From Streptomyces aquilus (lineage in GTDB: Bacteria; Actinomycetota; Actinomycetes; Streptomycetales; Streptomycetaceae): a stretch of 64,000 nucleotides of DNA. Made by a program: the position numbers and the translations under genes. The DNA is taken from the NCBI RefSeq assembly GCF_003955715.1, contig NZ_CP034463.1, positions 6,820,001-6,884,000 on the forward strand, given 5' to 3'. Under the pieces are notes generated by a model that saw only the letters and a list, made by a program, of their open reading frames with translations, was not told where the DNA came from and did not search any database. Every line of letters begins with the position of its first letter. Within the stretch, counting starts at the first letter, position 1. Positions 1-10,038 of this stretch are shown here, in pieces.

Positions 1-1
1 G

Positions 2-277
2 CGCCACATCGCCCCCAACGCGGTGGCCCCGGTGATCGTGGTCGCGACCATCGCGCTCGGCACGTACATCGCCCTGGAGGCGACGCTCTCCTACCTCGGC
101 GTGGGCCTCAAGCCCCCCACCGTCAGCTGGGGCATCGACATCTCCGCAGCCTCCGCCTACATCCGCCAGGCCCCCCACATGCTCCTCTGGCCCGCCGGCG
201 CCCTGGCCCTCACGGTCCTCGCGTTCATCATGCTCGGCGACGCGGTCCGCGACGCCCTCGACCCGAAGCTGAGGTGA
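2..277 (+). CDS. Oligopeptide ABC transporter permease, DppC/OppC type (3' end only)
   Basis: C-terminal part of a cytoplasmic-membrane permease of a peptide importer; the 5' part lies before the window. The readable 91 codons begin just after the usual EAA-loop region (RHIAPNAVAP) and contain two membrane segments, one ending in EATLSYLGVGLKPP and one in LALTVLAFIMLGDAV, followed by the family's typical end RDALDPKLR. The stop is three bases before the GTG of the first ATPase, so this is the upstream member of a permease-ATPase-ATPase operon. Family assignment is firm from the LSYLGVG..PP..SWG pattern; the substrate cannot be told from sequence. Confidence 0.93.
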   Translation, partial: RHIAPNAVAPVIVVATIALGTYIALEATLSYLGVGLKPPTVSWGIDISAASAYIRQAPHMLLWPAGALALTVLAFIMLGDAVRDALDPKLR

Positions 278-280
278 GTC

Positions 281-1255
281 GTGCTCCTGGAAGTGCGTGA
301 TCTGCACGTGGAGTTCAAGACCCGGGACGGGGTCGCCAAGGCCGTCAACGGGGTCGACTACGCGGTCGACGCGGGGGAGACCCTCGCCGTGCTGGGGGAG
401 TCCGGGTCCGGGAAGTCCGTCACCGCTCAGGCGATCATGGGCATCCTCGACATGCCGCCGGGGCGGATCGCGGGCGGTGAGATCCTCTTCCAGGGCAAGG
501 ACCTGCTGAAGCTCAAGGAGGAGGAGCGGCGGAAGGTCCGCGGCGCCGAGATGGCGATGATCTTCCAGGATGCCCTGTCGTCCCTCAACCCCGTGCTGAG
601 CGTGGGCGATCAGCTGGGTGAGATGTTCGTGGTCCACCGCGGCATGTCGAAGAAGGACGCGCGGGCCAAGGCCGTCGAGCTGATGGACCGGGTGCGCATC
701 CCGGCCGCGAAGGAACGCGTCAAGCAGTACCCGCACCAGTTCTCCGGCGGCATGCGCCAGCGCATCATGATCGCGATGGCGCTGGCCCTGGAGCCGGCCC
801 TCATCATCGCCGACGAACCCACCACCGCCCTCGACGTCACCGTCCAGGCCCAGGTGATGGACCTGCTCGCGGAGTTGCAGCGCGAGTACAACATGGGGCT
901 CATCCTCATCACCCACGATCTGGGTGTGGTGGCCGACGTGGCGGACCGGATCGCGGTGATGTACGCGGGCCGCATCGTCGAGCAGGCGCCGGTGCACGAC
1001 ATCTACAAGGCCCCGGCCCACCCCTACACGCGCGGTCTCCTCGACTCCATCCCCCGTCTTGATCAGAAGGGCCAGGAGCTGTACGCGATCAAGGGACTGC
1101 CGCCCAACTTGATGGCCATCCCGCCGGGTTGTGCGTTCAACCCCCGCTGCCCGATGGCCCAGGACGTGTGCAGGACGGACGAACCCCCGCTGTACGAGGT
1201 GTCGGAGGACCGTACGAGCGCCTGCCACTTCTGGAGGGAGTGCCTCAATGGTTGA
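281..1255 (+). CDS. Oligopeptide ABC transporter ATP-binding protein, DppD/OppD type
   Basis: Cytoplasmic ATPase of the peptide importer, 324 aa, GTG start. Walker A is GESGSGKS at residues 39-46; the Q-loop region FQDALSSLNP, signature FSGGMRQR, Walker B LIIADEP and the switch histidine ITHDLG follow in order. The C-terminal oligopeptide tail has the four-cysteine pattern (CAFNPRCP...C...C) known in DppD/OppD proteins. It overlaps the next ATPase gene by 8 bases (ATG at 1248 before the stop at 1253-1255), so the two are translationally coupled. Length and motif order are normal. Confidence 0.96.
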   Translation: MLLEVRDLHVEFKTRDGVAKAVNGVDYAVDAGETLAVLGESGSGKSVTAQAIMGILDMPPGRIAGGEILFQGKDLLKLKEEERRKVRGAEMAMIFQDALSSLNPVLSVGDQLGEMFVVHRGMSKKDARAKAVELMDRVRIPAAKERVKQYPHQFSGGMRQRIMIAMALALEPALIIADEPTTALDVTVQAQVMDLLAELQREYNMGLILITHDLGVVADVADRIAVMYAGRIVEQAPVHDIYKAPAHPYTRGLLDSIPRLDQKGQELYAIKGLPPNLMAIPPGCAFNPRCPMAQDVCRTDEPPLYEVSEDRTSACHFWRECLNG

Positions 1256-2309
1256 GCCGATCATTGAAGTGACCGGACTGGTCAAGCACTACCCGTTGAC
1301 CCAGGGCATCCTGTTCAAGAAGCAGGTCGGTGCGGTCAAGGCCGTCGACGGTGTGGACTTCACGCTCAACAAGGGCGAAACCCTCGGGATCGTCGGGGAG
1401 TCCGGCTGCGGCAAGTCGACTGTCGCCAAGATGCTCGTCAATCTTGAGCAGCCGACCGCCGGGTCGATCAAGTACAAGGGCGAGGACATCACCCAGCTGT
1501 CCGGCAAGGCCCTCAAGTCGGTCCGCCGCAACATCCAGATGGTGTTCCAGGACCCGTACACCTCGCTCAACCCCCGCATGACGGTCGGCGACATCATCGG
1601 CGAGCCCTACGACATCCACCCCGAGGTGGCCCCGAAGGGCGACCGCAGACGCAAGGTCCAGGACCTCCTGGACGTGGTCGGCCTCAACCCCGAGTACATC
1701 AACCGCTATCCGCACCAGTTCTCCGGCGGCCAGCGCCAACGCATCGGCATCGCCCGCGGGTTGGCCCTGCGCCCGGAGGTGATCGTCGCCGACGAACCGG
1801 TCTCGGCGCTCGACGTCTCCGTCCAGGCCCAGGTCATCAACCTGATGGACCGCCTCCAGAACGAGTTCGACCTCTCCTATGTCTTCATCGCCCACGACCT
1901 GTCGATCGTCCGCCACATCTCCGACCGCGTCGGCGTGATGTACCTGGGCCGCATCGTGGAGATCGGCAGGGACGCGGAGATCTACGACCACCCCACCCAC
2001 CCCTACACCCAGGCCCTGCTCTCCGCGGTCCCGGTCCCCGACCCGGAGGCCCGCGAACACCGCGAGCGCATCATCCTCACCGGCGACGTCCCCTCCCCGA
2101 CCAACATCCCCTCCGGCTGCCGCTTCCGCACCCGCTGCTGGAAGGCACAGGAGCGCTGCGCCCTGGAGGTCCCGGCCCTGGCGGTCCCGAGCGAGTTCCG
2201 CCTCATGTCCGGCCCCGCGGCCCACGACTCCGCCTGCCATTTCGCGGAGGAGAAGCAGGTGGTGCCGCCGGAGGAGCCGCCGGATGATCTTGCAAATGGC
2301 CGGGAATAA
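1248..2309 (+). CDS. Oligopeptide ABC transporter ATP-binding protein, DppF/OppF type
   Basis: Second ATPase of the importer, 353 aa. I start it at the ATG at 1248, inside the end of the DppD-like gene, giving [17 protein letters not shown], the usual DppF N-terminus; longer versions have no family homology upstream. Walker A GESGCGKS, signature FSGGQRQR, Walker B VIVADEP and the H-loop IAHDLS are all present, with the oligopeptide tail CRFRTRCW...C near the end. It is the last gene of the operon. DppD/DppF pairs work as a heterodimer beneath two permeases. Confidence 0.96.
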   Translation: MVEPIIEVTGLVKHYPLTQGILFKKQVGAVKAVDGVDFTLNKGETLGIVGESGCGKSTVAKMLVNLEQPTAGSIKYKGEDITQLSGKALKSVRRNIQMVFQDPYTSLNPRMTVGDIIGEPYDIHPEVAPKGDRRRKVQDLLDVVGLNPEYINRYPHQFSGGQRQRIGIARGLALRPEVIVADEPVSALDVSVQAQVINLMDRLQNEFDLSYVFIAHDLSIVRHISDRVGVMYLGRIVEIGRDAEIYDHPTHPYTQALLSAVPVPDPEAREHRERIILTGDVPSPTNIPSGCRFRTRCWKAQERCALEVPALAVPSEFRLMSGPAAHDSACHFAEEKQVVPPEEPPDDLANGRE

Positions 2310-2416
2310 CCACACAAATGCGCACCAACCGCGTTAACACGCAGGCAACTTAGCTGACCCGATCCCGATATACGGACGCGTCAGTCTGAACAACGTACGG
2401 CCGTGCGGGTGCCGTA

Positions 2417-2452
2417 AACGGGCCGGGACGCGCCATGTCGTCCCGGCCCGTT
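2417..2452. terminator. Bidirectional terminator hairpin between convergent genes
   Basis: Perfect 14-bp inverted repeat (AACGGGCCGGGACG and its complement) around an 8-base loop. It lies between the dppF-like gene (plus strand) and the S9 peptidase gene (minus strand, stop at 2469), so it can serve both. No long T tract follows, as is usual in Streptomyces. Confidence 0.75.
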
Positions 2453-2468
2453 GCCGTACCCCGGCCCG

Positions 2469-4586
2469 CTACAGCAGTCCCAGCGACCGCTTCAGGAAGT
2501 CCACCTGGAGCAGCAGCAGGTTCTCCGCGACCTGTTCCTGCGGGGTCATGTGGGTCACGCCGGACAGGGGGAGCACCTCGTGCGGGCGGCCCGCCGACAG
2601 GAGGGCCGAGGAGAGGCGCAGGGCGTGGGCGAAGACCACGTTGTCGTCGGCCGTGCCGTGCACGATCATCAGGGGGCGGTGCGGCTCGGCGGGGGAGGAC
2701 AGTCCCTCGTCCGTCACCAGGGAGCTGCGCGCGTACACCTCCGGTGATGCCGTCGGGTCGCCCAGATACCGCTCCGTGTAGTGGGTGTCGTACAGCCGCC
2801 AGTCCGTCACCGGGGCGCCCGCGATGCCCGCGTGGAAGACGTCGGGGCGGCGCAGGACCGCCAGCCCCGCCAGCCAGCCGCCGTACGACCAGCCGCGGAT
2901 CGCCACCCGGTCCAGGTCCAGCGGGTACCGCTCCGCCAGGTCCTGGAGCGCTTCCACCTGGTCGTCCAGGGACACCGTGAAGTCGTCGCGGATCGCCTTC
3001 TCCCAGGCGGGGGAGCGGCCCGGCGTGCCCCGGCCGTCCGCGACCACGACCGCGAAACCCTGGTCGGCGAACCACTGGCTGGTGAGGTGCGCGTTGTGGG
3101 CCGCGAGGACGCGCGGCCCGTGCGGTCCCCCGTAGGGATCCAGCAAAACCGGAAGACGACCATCCCCTTGGTGGTTCCGAGGCAACAGCACGGCGCACGG
3201 GATACGCCGTGCGCCCCCCTCGGTCAGCGTCACGCGCGGGGACATACCGGGATCTTCGGCGTACGAGGTGATCGTCGCCGTCTGCTTCCCGTCCCGCAGC
3301 ACCTGCGCCACCGACCCGGCCCGCCCCGGCGTCGCCGAGACCAGCACGGTCACGCTCCCGGACCGCACCGCCGAATGCACCCCGGGCTCCTGCGAGACCC
3401 GCTCCATGCCGAGCTCGTTGACCCGGTACACATGCACCTCGCCGGTCTCCGGCGCCGCCGCCCGCTCCCCGGCCGAGGCCGAGACCAGGACGTCGTCGTC
3501 GGACACGTCCAGCACCGCACGGACATGCAACTGCGGCCCGGTCAGCGGGCGTTCGCCCACCGCGAGGACCCGCGCGCCGCCCTCGTCCGCGATCCGCACG
3601 AGCCGCCCGGACGGACTCCAGCAGGGCACCCCTGGGAAAAGATCAAGCCAAACTGGATCTTCGTCCGCGTGCACCATCCGGGTCGCCCCGGACTCCGTGT
3701 CCACGGCCAGGAACAGCTGACTGCGCTGGTCACGCGCCTGGACCAGCAACAGCGGCGCACCCGCCGCTGACCAGTGCACATGCGCCAGATACGGGTAGCG
3801 GGCACGGTCCCACGTCACCTCGGTGCGCGTCCCGTCGAGGCCGACGACGTACAGCCGTACGTCCGCGTTCTCCGTCCCCGCCGCCGGATAGGGGACGTGC
3901 TGTGGATCACGTTCCGGATGTGCCGGGTCGGAGATCCACCAGCGCCGCACCGGCGTGTCGTCCGCGCGCGCCACCAGCAGCCGGTCCGACTCCGGCGACC
4001 ACCAGAACCCCCGTGACCGGCCCATCTCCTCGGCCGCGATGAACTCGGCGAGACCGTAGGTGATGTGCTCCGACTCCGGCTCGGCCAGCGCCACGTCACC
4101 TTCGCCCGCGGCCCCGACGACCCGCAGGGCGCCCTGGGCGACGTAGGCGACGAGCCGGCCGTCGGGGGAGGGGCGCGGGTCGATCACCGGTCCCGGGACG
4201 TGGAGTTCGGTCGCCGTCCCGGCCCGCAGCTCCGCCGCGAACAGCCGCCCTGACAAGGCAAAAGACGCCAACTCCACCGCCGCGTCGGTGGCGTAGCCGA
4301 CGATCCCGGCGCCGCCCTCACGGCTGCGTTCGCGCCGCGCCCGCTCCTCGGGCGACAGATCCTCCGTGGCCCCGCCGAGCAGGGCGCGCGGGTCGGCCGC
4401 CACGCGCTCCCCGCCGTCCGCCGGGTCGAGCACCCACAGAGAGTTCGCCCGGTCCGTACCGGAGGACGAGCGCAGGAACACGACACGGGAACCGTCGGGA
4501 GCCACGGTGAACGCGCGCGGCGCGCCGAGCGTGAAGCGCTGGGTGCGGGCGTGCCGGCGAGGGAAGGAGTCGGGCGTCGTCGTCAT
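2469..4586 (-). CDS. S9 family (prolyl oligopeptidase/DPP IV-like) serine peptidase
   Basis: 705-aa cytosolic-type peptidase that removes dipeptides or cleaves short peptides after proline. The N-terminal half looks like the DPP IV beta-propeller (blocks such as SPDGRLVAYVAQG and WSPESDRLLVA). The C-terminal alpha/beta-hydrolase domain carries the triad: Ser567 in GWSYGG, Asp near 647 in HGTADDNV, and His679 in SGVTHM. No signal peptide. I chose the ATG at 4584-4586 (MTTTPDSFPRR); further upstream the frame stays open for 92 codons but lacks family sequence. Adjacent to a peptide importer, which suits a role in using imported peptides, though that link is inference. Confidence 0.93.
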   Translation of the reverse strand: MTTTPDSFPRRHARTQRFTLGAPRAFTVAPDGSRVVFLRSSSGTDRANSLWVLDPADGGERVAADPRALLGGATEDLSPEERARRERSREGGAGIVGYATDAAVELASFALSGRLFAAELRAGTATELHVPGPVIDPRPSPDGRLVAYVAQGALRVVGAAGEGDVALAEPESEHITYGLAEFIAAEEMGRSRGFWWSPESDRLLVARADDTPVRRWWISDPAHPERDPQHVPYPAAGTENADVRLYVVGLDGTRTEVTWDRARYPYLAHVHWSAAGAPLLLVQARDQRSQLFLAVDTESGATRMVHADEDPVWLDLFPGVPCWSPSGRLVRIADEGGARVLAVGERPLTGPQLHVRAVLDVSDDDVLVSASAGERAAAPETGEVHVYRVNELGMERVSQEPGVHSAVRSGSVTVLVSATPGRAGSVAQVLRDGKQTATITSYAEDPGMSPRVTLTEGGARRIPCAVLLPRNHQGDGRLPVLLDPYGGPHGPRVLAAHNAHLTSQWFADQGFAVVVADGRGTPGRSPAWEKAIRDDFTVSLDDQVEALQDLAERYPLDLDRVAIRGWSYGGWLAGLAVLRRPDVFHAGIAGAPVTDWRLYDTHYTERYLGDPTASPEVYARSSLVTDEGLSSPAEPHRPLMIVHGTADDNVVFAHALRLSSALLSAGRPHEVLPLSGVTHMTPQEQVAENLLLLQVDFLKRSLGLL

Positions 4587-4764
4587 GCCCCGACCATATT
4601 GGCCATACGCCCCCTTGTGCGTCCGTGCGCCGACCGATGCGCGAGTACGGATAGTTATGATCACTAGCGCATAGTGGGTATGAACCCGCTGGCTGTCGTA
4701 TGGATTTATCTGCCCCCCTGGTCCGAACCCCCCGCGCTCTTGGGATCTTTGGAGGTGAGCCGCC

Positions 4765-4959
4765 GTGGCACTCTCGATTTCGGCGGTGGTGCTGCTGGCG
4801 ATCATCGTCTTCCTGCTGATCAGGAAGTCCGGACTGAAGGCCGGACACGCGATCGTCTGCATGTTGCTCGGCTTCTACCTGGCCTCCTCGACCATGGCGC
4901 CGACGATCAGCGAGCTGACGACGAACATCGCGGGGATGATCGGCAGCATCAAGTTCTGA
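4765..4959 (+). CDS. Small conserved hydrophobic protein, 64 aa
   Basis: GTG start 6 bases after a strong ribosome-binding site (GGAGGTGA at 4751-4758). The product has one membrane segment at residues 5-19 (SAVVLLAIIVFLLIR), a short basic loop, and a second hydrophobic stretch around residues 29-45, ending MIGSIKF. I do not recognise a named family. It is transcribed away from the S9 peptidase and toward mshB. The good RBS, GC3 pattern and compact two-helix design support a real gene. Confidence 0.72.
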   Translation: MALSISAVVLLAIIVFLLIRKSGLKAGHAIVCMLLGFYLASSTMAPTISELTTNIAGMIGSIKF

Positions 4960-5001
4960 CCCTTCCCGGGGCAGGTCCCAGGTCGCCTTTAGGGTGGTCC
5001 C

Positions 5002-5862
5002 ATGACGGAACCACCCGCCCGGCGCCTCCTCCTGGTGCACGCGCACCCGGACGACGAGTCGATCAACAACGGCGCGACGATGGCTCGCTATGCGGCCGAG
5101 GGTGCCCGGGTGACCCTGGTCACCTGCACGCTCGGTGAGCACGGCGAGGTCATTCCCCCGGAGCTCCGGCACCTCTCCGGCACCGCCCTGGGCGCGTACC
5201 GTCTCGGCGAGCTCACCGCCGCGATGCGCGCACTCGGCGTCGAGGACTTCCGTCTCCTCGGCGGCGAGGGCCGCTACCACGACTCCGGGATGATGGGCCT
5301 CGCCGACAACGACGACCCCGCCTGCTTCTGGCAGGCGGACGTCGACGAGGCCGCCGCGCATCTGGTGCGGGTGATCCTGGAGGTACGTCCGCACGTCGTC
5401 GTCACCTACGACGAGAACGGCGGCTACGGCCACCCCGACCACATCCAGGCGCACCGCGTCGCCATGCGCGCCGCGGACCTGGCGGCCGAAGCGGGCTGGA
5501 CGATCCCCAAGATCTACTGGAACCGCGTCCCGCGCACGGTCGGCGAACAGGCCTTCGCCCGCCTCCACGACGACCTGCCCGGCCTGCCCTTCACCAAGGA
5601 GGGCGTCCTCGACGACGTCCCCGGTGTCGTGGCCGACGAGCGGGTGACGACCGAGATCGACGGCACCGCGTACGCCGCCGCCAAGGCCGCCGCGATGGCC
5701 GCGCACGCCACCCAGATCACCGTCGCCGCACCCTACTTCGTGCTCTCCAACGACCTCGCCCAGCCCCTCTTCACCACCGAGTACTACGAGTTGGTACGAG
5801 GGGACCGGGTACCCGGGGATCGGGAGACCGACCTCTTCGCCGGCACCGGGGACATCTCATGA
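5002..5862 (+). CDS. mshB: GlcNAc-inositol deacetylase MshB (mycothiol biosynthesis)
   Basis: 286-aa zinc deacetylase that removes acetate from 1-O-(2-acetamido-2-deoxy-glucopyranosyl)-myo-inositol, the second enzyme committed to mycothiol, the actinobacterial thiol. The LmbE-type metal motif AHPDDE sits at residues 14-19 (ligands His15 and Asp18, catalytic base Asp17), and the third ligand is in GHPDH near residue 149. The motif [14 protein letters not shown] is typical of MshB rather than of Mca. It overlaps the next gene by ATGA, so both are co-translated. Length matches the family. Confidence 0.95.
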   Translation: MTEPPARRLLLVHAHPDDESINNGATMARYAAEGARVTLVTCTLGEHGEVIPPELRHLSGTALGAYRLGELTAAMRALGVEDFRLLGGEGRYHDSGMMGLADNDDPACFWQADVDEAAAHLVRVILEVRPHVVVTYDENGGYGHPDHIQAHRVAMRAADLAAEAGWTIPKIYWNRVPRTVGEQAFARLHDDLPGLPFTKEGVLDDVPGVVADERVTTEIDGTAYAAAKAAAMAAHATQITVAAPYFVLSNDLAQPLFTTEYYELVRGDRVPGDRETDLFAGTGDIS

Positions 5863-6269
5863 ACGACCACGGATCCATGCTCGCCCAGCCCCTCAAGGCA
5901 CCCTCCGCCGGACGAGCCCTCCTCTACCTGGGCCTCTTCGTGCTCGGCGCGGTCGTCGGCGCCGCCGGATCGCTCGTGCAGTCCGGCTGGTTCCCGGGCG
6001 GCCTGCTGCTCGCCCTCGCGGGCGAGGCCGGGCTCTGCCTCGGCGGTGCGCGCGCCGTCGGCGGCCGGGGCGGGGCCGTCGCACCGGCCGCCGGCTGGGT
6101 GCTCGCCGTCATCCTGCTCACCGCCAGCCGCCCCGAAGGCGACTTCCTGTTCGGCGCGGGAGCCGGCTCGTACCTCTTCCTGCTCGGCGGCATGGCTACG
6201 GCTGTGATCTGCGCCACTCTCGGCGCCGGGCGGCAACCTGACGGCGACGCCGTCCGACTTCGCAAGTGA
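5859..6269 (+). CDS. Small integral membrane protein downstream of mshB (DUF6113-like)
   Basis: 136 aa, starting in an ATGA overlap with mshB. Four hydrophobic segments are visible: [55 protein letters not shown] and [18 protein letters not shown]. No catalytic motif is seen. A small membrane protein in this position is common next to actinobacterial mshB; I recall Rv1171 in M. tuberculosis. Coupling suggests a shared expression level, but no direct role in mycothiol synthesis is known to me. Confidence 0.85.
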   Translation: MNDHGSMLAQPLKAPSAGRALLYLGLFVLGAVVGAAGSLVQSGWFPGGLLLALAGEAGLCLGGARAVGGRGGAVAPAAGWVLAVILLTASRPEGDFLFGAGAGSYLFLLGGMATAVICATLGAGRQPDGDAVRLRK

Positions 6270-6429
6270 CGTACCACTTCGCCGCCGCAGGGACGTGCGA
6301 GTCCCGTGTGGGTTTCCCCAGCGGTCGTGGGATACGGGCCAGAAGTGGCCAGTATGGTGGTGCGCGCCGCCGAGCCGTCCGAAGCGATGAGGTCGACACG
6401 GGCGGTGGAGCCAACCGGGAGAACCTGCC

Positions 6430-9000
6430 TTGAGTCGTGAAACTGACAGTCCGTCCTCCGGGCCCAACGGGCGCGGCGGAGCCGCATACCCCTCGGGCAC
6501 GCCGCCTTACGGGACCCCCATGGCTTCCGACGACGGTACGGGCGCGGGCCGTTCGGCCGCGCAGTCCGATGAGCGCAAGACCGAGACCACGCTGACGACC
6601 CGGATCCGGATCAACATCCCCGGGTCGCGGCCGATCCCGCCGGTCGTCGTCCGGACGCCCGTCGCGGACGCCGAGGGCACCACGGGTGACACCACGGCCG
6701 AGACCCCGGCGCCGACCGCGCCCGCCGCCAACGGCGCGGCAGGCAACGGCATGGCGGCCGGCAACGGCATGGCCGAGGCTCCCGCCGAGCCGGCTCCGTC
6801 CGCCGAGGAGAAGACCAGCGACTGGTTCGCCCCGCGCAAGTCCGGCCCCGCCAAGGGCGGTCAGGGCGGCGGCGGGACCAACGGGGCCGGTCTGCCCGGA
6901 GGTTCGGCGCCCGCGGCGAACGGTTCCGGTGTCGCGCCGGGTGCTCCGGCCGGTGGCGCTCCCGGCGGTGCTCCGGGCGGTGCTTCCGGTGGTGCGCGGC
7001 CCGGTGCCGGGCGTCCCGGTGGCGTGGTCGGCTCCATGGGCGTGCCCGGCGGCTCCCGTTCCGGCTCCACCAACGGCGCGGGCCTGCCCGGCGCGACAGG
7101 CGGCCCTGTCGCGCCCGGCCACGGCGGCGGCACGGGTTCCTTCGACGTGACCGAGGCGCTGGCCGCGGGCCCGCTGGGCGGCGGCGCACGCCCCGGCGCC
7201 GAGCCGCGCCGCGACGACCTGCCGTACTTCTCGGACAACGGCGGCACGCAGAACGGCCAGAACGGCCAGGGCCCGCAGAGTGGTCAGAACGGTTACGGAG
7301 CCCAGGCCGGACTCCCCGGCGGCGGCCACGACGACCTCAACAGCTCCACCGGCTCGCACCGCTTCACGCCCGCCAACGACTTCAACGGGCCCAACGACTT
7401 CGGCGGAACGGGCGGCTACGGCGGCCCGCAGGGCCCCGCGGGCCCGACCGGCGGCCCGGTCACCGGCGACGGCCCCGTCGTACCGCCGGTCGGCGGCCCG
7501 CAGGGCGGGCCGGGCGCGCTCGGCGGTCCCGGCAGCGCGGGTGGTCCCGGTGGTCCTGGCGGGGCCGGTGCTCCGGGCGGCCCGGCAGGCCCCGGCGGTC
7601 ACCGCCGCGCGGGCGGCCCGGGCGGTCGCGGTGGCCCCGGCGCTCCCGGTATGCCCAACGCCTCCGCCGGCCTCGCCGGCCCCGGCGTCGGCGCACCCCC
7701 CGGAACCGGTCCCGGCGGACCCGGTGTCGGCCCCGGCGGCCCCGGCGTCGCCCCCCACGGCGGCCCGCAGACCGCCCCCGGTCGCGGCCCCGGTGGCGGC
7801 CTGAGTGACGACACCGCGATCCTCACCCCGCAGAAGCCGGCCCCCGAACCCGGCACCCCCGGCTACGGCACCCCGCCGGACAACGTCTCCGGGCACACCG
7901 TCACCAGCGGTATCCCGGTCGTGCCGTCCACCGCCCAGAACTCCCCGTTCGGGCCGGGCGCCGCCACCGACGGACCGCTGCCGCACACGCCTCCGAAGCT
8001 GCCCGAGCCGGTCGCGCAGAACGTGCCGGCGTCGTCGTCGAAGAAGAAGGCGAAGAAGAAGGGCCGCAGCAAGCTGACCCTGCTCGCCGTGGGCGTGGTC
8101 GTCATCGCGGGCGGCGCGTACGGCGTCGGGCTGCTGATGAACCACTCCGACGTGCCCAAGGGCACCACGGTCCTCGGCGTCGACATCGGCGGCGGCACCC
8201 GCGACGACGCGGTCAAGAAGCTCGACGCGGCCTTCGACAAGAAGGTGAACCAGCCGCTCAAGCTCTCGGTGGACGGCAAGACGGTCACGCTCCAGCCCGA
8301 CCAGGCCGGCCTCCAGTTCGACATGCAGGCCACCGTCAGCAAGGCCGCGACCAGCGACTACAACCCGGTCTCGGTGATCGGCTCGCTCTTCGGCGGCCAG
8401 CGGGTGATCGAGCCGGAGATGCCGGTCGACGAGGAGAAGCTGACCGCCGCTCTGGAGGACGCCTCCGGCAGCTCCGGTTCGGCGACCGACGGCACGATCA
8501 AGTTCAAGAACGGCAAGGCCGTCGCCGTCTACGGCAAACCCGGCAAGGGCATCGACGTCGCCAAGTCCATGGCGGCGGTCGAGCAGGCGTACCGCACCCA
8601 GGTGGAGAACGGCTCGGCGGGCGCGGTCACGCTCCCGACCACGACCAAGCAGCCGACGATCTCGAACGCCGAGGTCGACTCGGTGATGAAGTCGATCGCG
8701 GAGCCCGCGATGGCCCAGACCGTCCGGGTGCAGACCGACCCGGCGCACTTCATCGACTTCGGTCAGCGGTCGTTGCCGGACATCCTGAGCTTCAAGGCGG
8801 TCGACGGCAAGCTCGTCGACTACTACGACCTCAATGCGCTCAAGTCGGCGTACGGCACCACCTTCGTCGGCGTGCAGATCAACGGCGCGAGCGGCAAGCG
8901 GGACGTCCTGCCCGAGGACGTCGCCTCGGCCCTGCGCAAGGCCCTGCGCGGCAAGACGTCGGCCCAGCGCATCGCCACCATCGACACCAACCCGAGCTAG
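6430..9000 (+). CDS. Large membrane-anchored protein: Gly/Pro-rich cytoplasmic region, one TM helix, PG_binding_4-like extracytoplasmic domain
   Basis: 856 aa; I start it at TTG 6430 (reads MSRETDSPSS) behind GGGAG at 6417-6421. Residues 1 to about 535 are low-complexity Gly/Pro/Ala/Asn, with collagen-like GPGG and GAPGG runs. A lysine-rich stretch (SSKKKAKKKGRSK) then precedes one membrane helix at about 551-572 (LLAVGVVVIAGGAYGVGLLM). Outside lies GTTVLGVDIGGGTRDDAVKKL, the G-x-D-I-G-G-x-T signature that opens the peptidoglycan-binding domain placed before YkuD or VanW modules. No L,D-transpeptidase Cys motif follows, so it may bind the wall rather than modify it. It is followed by a strong hairpin. 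Confidence 0.85.
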   Translation: MSRETDSPSSGPNGRGGAAYPSGTPPYGTPMASDDGTGAGRSAAQSDERKTETTLTTRIRINIPGSRPIPPVVVRTPVADAEGTTGDTTAETPAPTAPAANGAAGNGMAAGNGMAEAPAEPAPSAEEKTSDWFAPRKSGPAKGGQGGGGTNGAGLPGGSAPAANGSGVAPGAPAGGAPGGAPGGASGGARPGAGRPGGVVGSMGVPGGSRSGSTNGAGLPGATGGPVAPGHGGGTGSFDVTEALAAGPLGGGARPGAEPRRDDLPYFSDNGGTQNGQNGQGPQSGQNGYGAQAGLPGGGHDDLNSSTGSHRFTPANDFNGPNDFGGTGGYGGPQGPAGPTGGPVTGDGPVVPPVGGPQGGPGALGGPGSAGGPGGPGGAGAPGGPAGPGGHRRAGGPGGRGGPGAPGMPNASAGLAGPGVGAPPGTGPGGPGVGPGGPGVAPHGGPQTAPGRGPGGGLSDDTAILTPQKPAPEPGTPGYGTPPDNVSGHTVTSGIPVVPSTAQNSPFGPGAATDGPLPHTPPKLPEPVAQNVPASSSKKKAKKKGRSKLTLLAVGVVVIAGGAYGVGLLMNHSDVPKGTTVLGVDIGGGTRDDAVKKLDAAFDKKVNQPLKLSVDGKTVTLQPDQAGLQFDMQATVSKAATSDYNPVSVIGSLFGGQRVIEPEMPVDEEKLTAALEDASGSSGSATDGTIKFKNGKAVAVYGKPGKGIDVAKSMAAVEQAYRTQVENGSAGAVTLPTTTKQPTISNAEVDSVMKSIAEPAMAQTVRVQTDPAHFIDFGQRSLPDILSFKAVDGKLVDYYDLNALKSAYGTTFVGVQINGASGKRDVLPEDVASALRKALRGKTSAQRIATIDTNPS

Positions 9001-9016
9001 CCCGACCGCTCGGCCC

Positions 9017-9050
9017 CAGGGGGCACCCGGCACGCGCCGGGTGCCCCCTG
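9017..9050 (+). terminator. Terminator hairpin
   Basis: Perfect 15-bp stem (CAGGGGGCACCCGGC with its complement) closed by the 4-base loop ACGC, beginning 16 bases after the stop of the PG_binding_4-like protein and 80 bases before the ABC exporter gene. It separates two plus-strand transcription units. Confidence 0.8.
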
Positions 9051-9132
9051 CTCGTCGTATGACATCTGTCATCCGCCACTCAGGATCGCCGACACTGCCG
9101 GACGAGGGCCCCCGAAGGCCACTCTGGATCAC

Positions 9133-10038
9133 ATGACGACGACAGCGGTCGCATTCGACCAGGTGAGCAAGGCGTACGGCGAGGTCCGGGCCGTCGACGG
9201 CCTGACACTGAGCCTCCAGCCCGGACAGACCGTGGCCCTGCTGGGCCCCAACGGCGCCGGCAAGTCGACCACGCTCGACCTGCTGCTCGGGCTCAAGCAG
9301 CCGGACAGCGGCAGCGTCCGGCTCTTCGGCACCAGCCCGCGTGAGGCGATCGTCGCCGGGCGGGTCGGCGCGATGCTCCAGAGCGGCGGGCTGATGGACG
9401 AGGTGACCGTCTCCGAGCTGGTGCGGCTGGCCTGCGACCTGCACCCGAAGCCGTACCGGCCGAACGACGTCCTCGCCCGGGCCGGCATCACCCAGATCGC
9501 CGACCGCAAGGTCAACAAGCTCTCCGGCGGCCAGGCCCAGCGCGTCCGCTTCGCGCTCGCGACCGCGGGCGACAGTGACCTGATCGTCCTTGACGAGCCG
9601 ACCACCGGCATGGACGTCACCACCCGCCAGGCCTTCTGGGCCACCATGCGCGAACAGGCCGACCAGGGACGGACGGTCCTGTTCGCCACCCACTACCTCG
9701 AAGAGGCCGACGCCGTCGCCGACCGCGTGCTCGTGCTGCACCGGGGCCGGCTGCTCGCCGACGGAACGGCCGCCGAGATCAAGGCGAAGGCCGGAGCCCG
9801 GCGGATCTCCTTCGACCTGGAGGGCCCGATCGACCCGGACGCGCTCCGGGAGCTCCCCTTCCTCGCCCACCTGAGCGTCTCCGGCTCCACCGTCCGCATC
9901 CAGTCCTCCGACGCCGACGCCACCGTCCACGCCGTCTACGGCCTCGGCCTCTACCCCCGCAACCTGGAGGTCGCCGGGCTCGGCCTGGAGCAGGCCTTCG
10001 TCGCCATCACCGAGGCCGAGGAGGCCCGTACGTCATGA
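9133..10038 (+). CDS. ABC exporter ATP-binding protein (drug/antibiotic type)
   Basis: 301-aa ATPase of an ABC-2 exporter. Walker A GPNGAGKS at about residues 39-46, signature LSGGQAQR, Walker B LIVLDEPTTGMD and the H-loop FATHYLEEAD are present; the C-terminal 90 residues resemble the DrrA-type extension. The last bases overlap the permease gene by ATGA. It heads a four-gene operon with the permease, a histidine kinase and a response regulator, an arrangement typical of self-defence or cell-envelope stress export systems. The substrate is unknown. Confidence 0.95.
   Translation: MTTTAVAFDQVSKAYGEVRAVDGLTLSLQPGQTVALLGPNGAGKSTTLDLLLGLKQPDSGSVRLFGTSPREAIVAGRVGAMLQSGGLMDEVTVSELVRLACDLHPKPYRPNDVLARAGITQIADRKVNKLSGGQAQRVRFALATAGDSDLIVLDEPTTGMDVTTRQAFWATMREQADQGRTVLFATHYLEEADAVADRVLVLHRGRLLADGTAAEIKAKAGARRISFDLEGPIDPDALRELPFLAHLSVSGSTVRIQSSDADATVHAVYGLGLYPRNLEVAGLGLEQAFVAITEAEEARTS

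Noticed and set aside
6196..9930. Very long open frame on the minus strand (over 1200 codons) opposite the PG_binding_4-like protein and ABC ATPase
   Set aside because: It spans several plus-strand genes with clear motifs and has Arg/Ala/Gly composition typical of the antisense frame of GC-rich genes.
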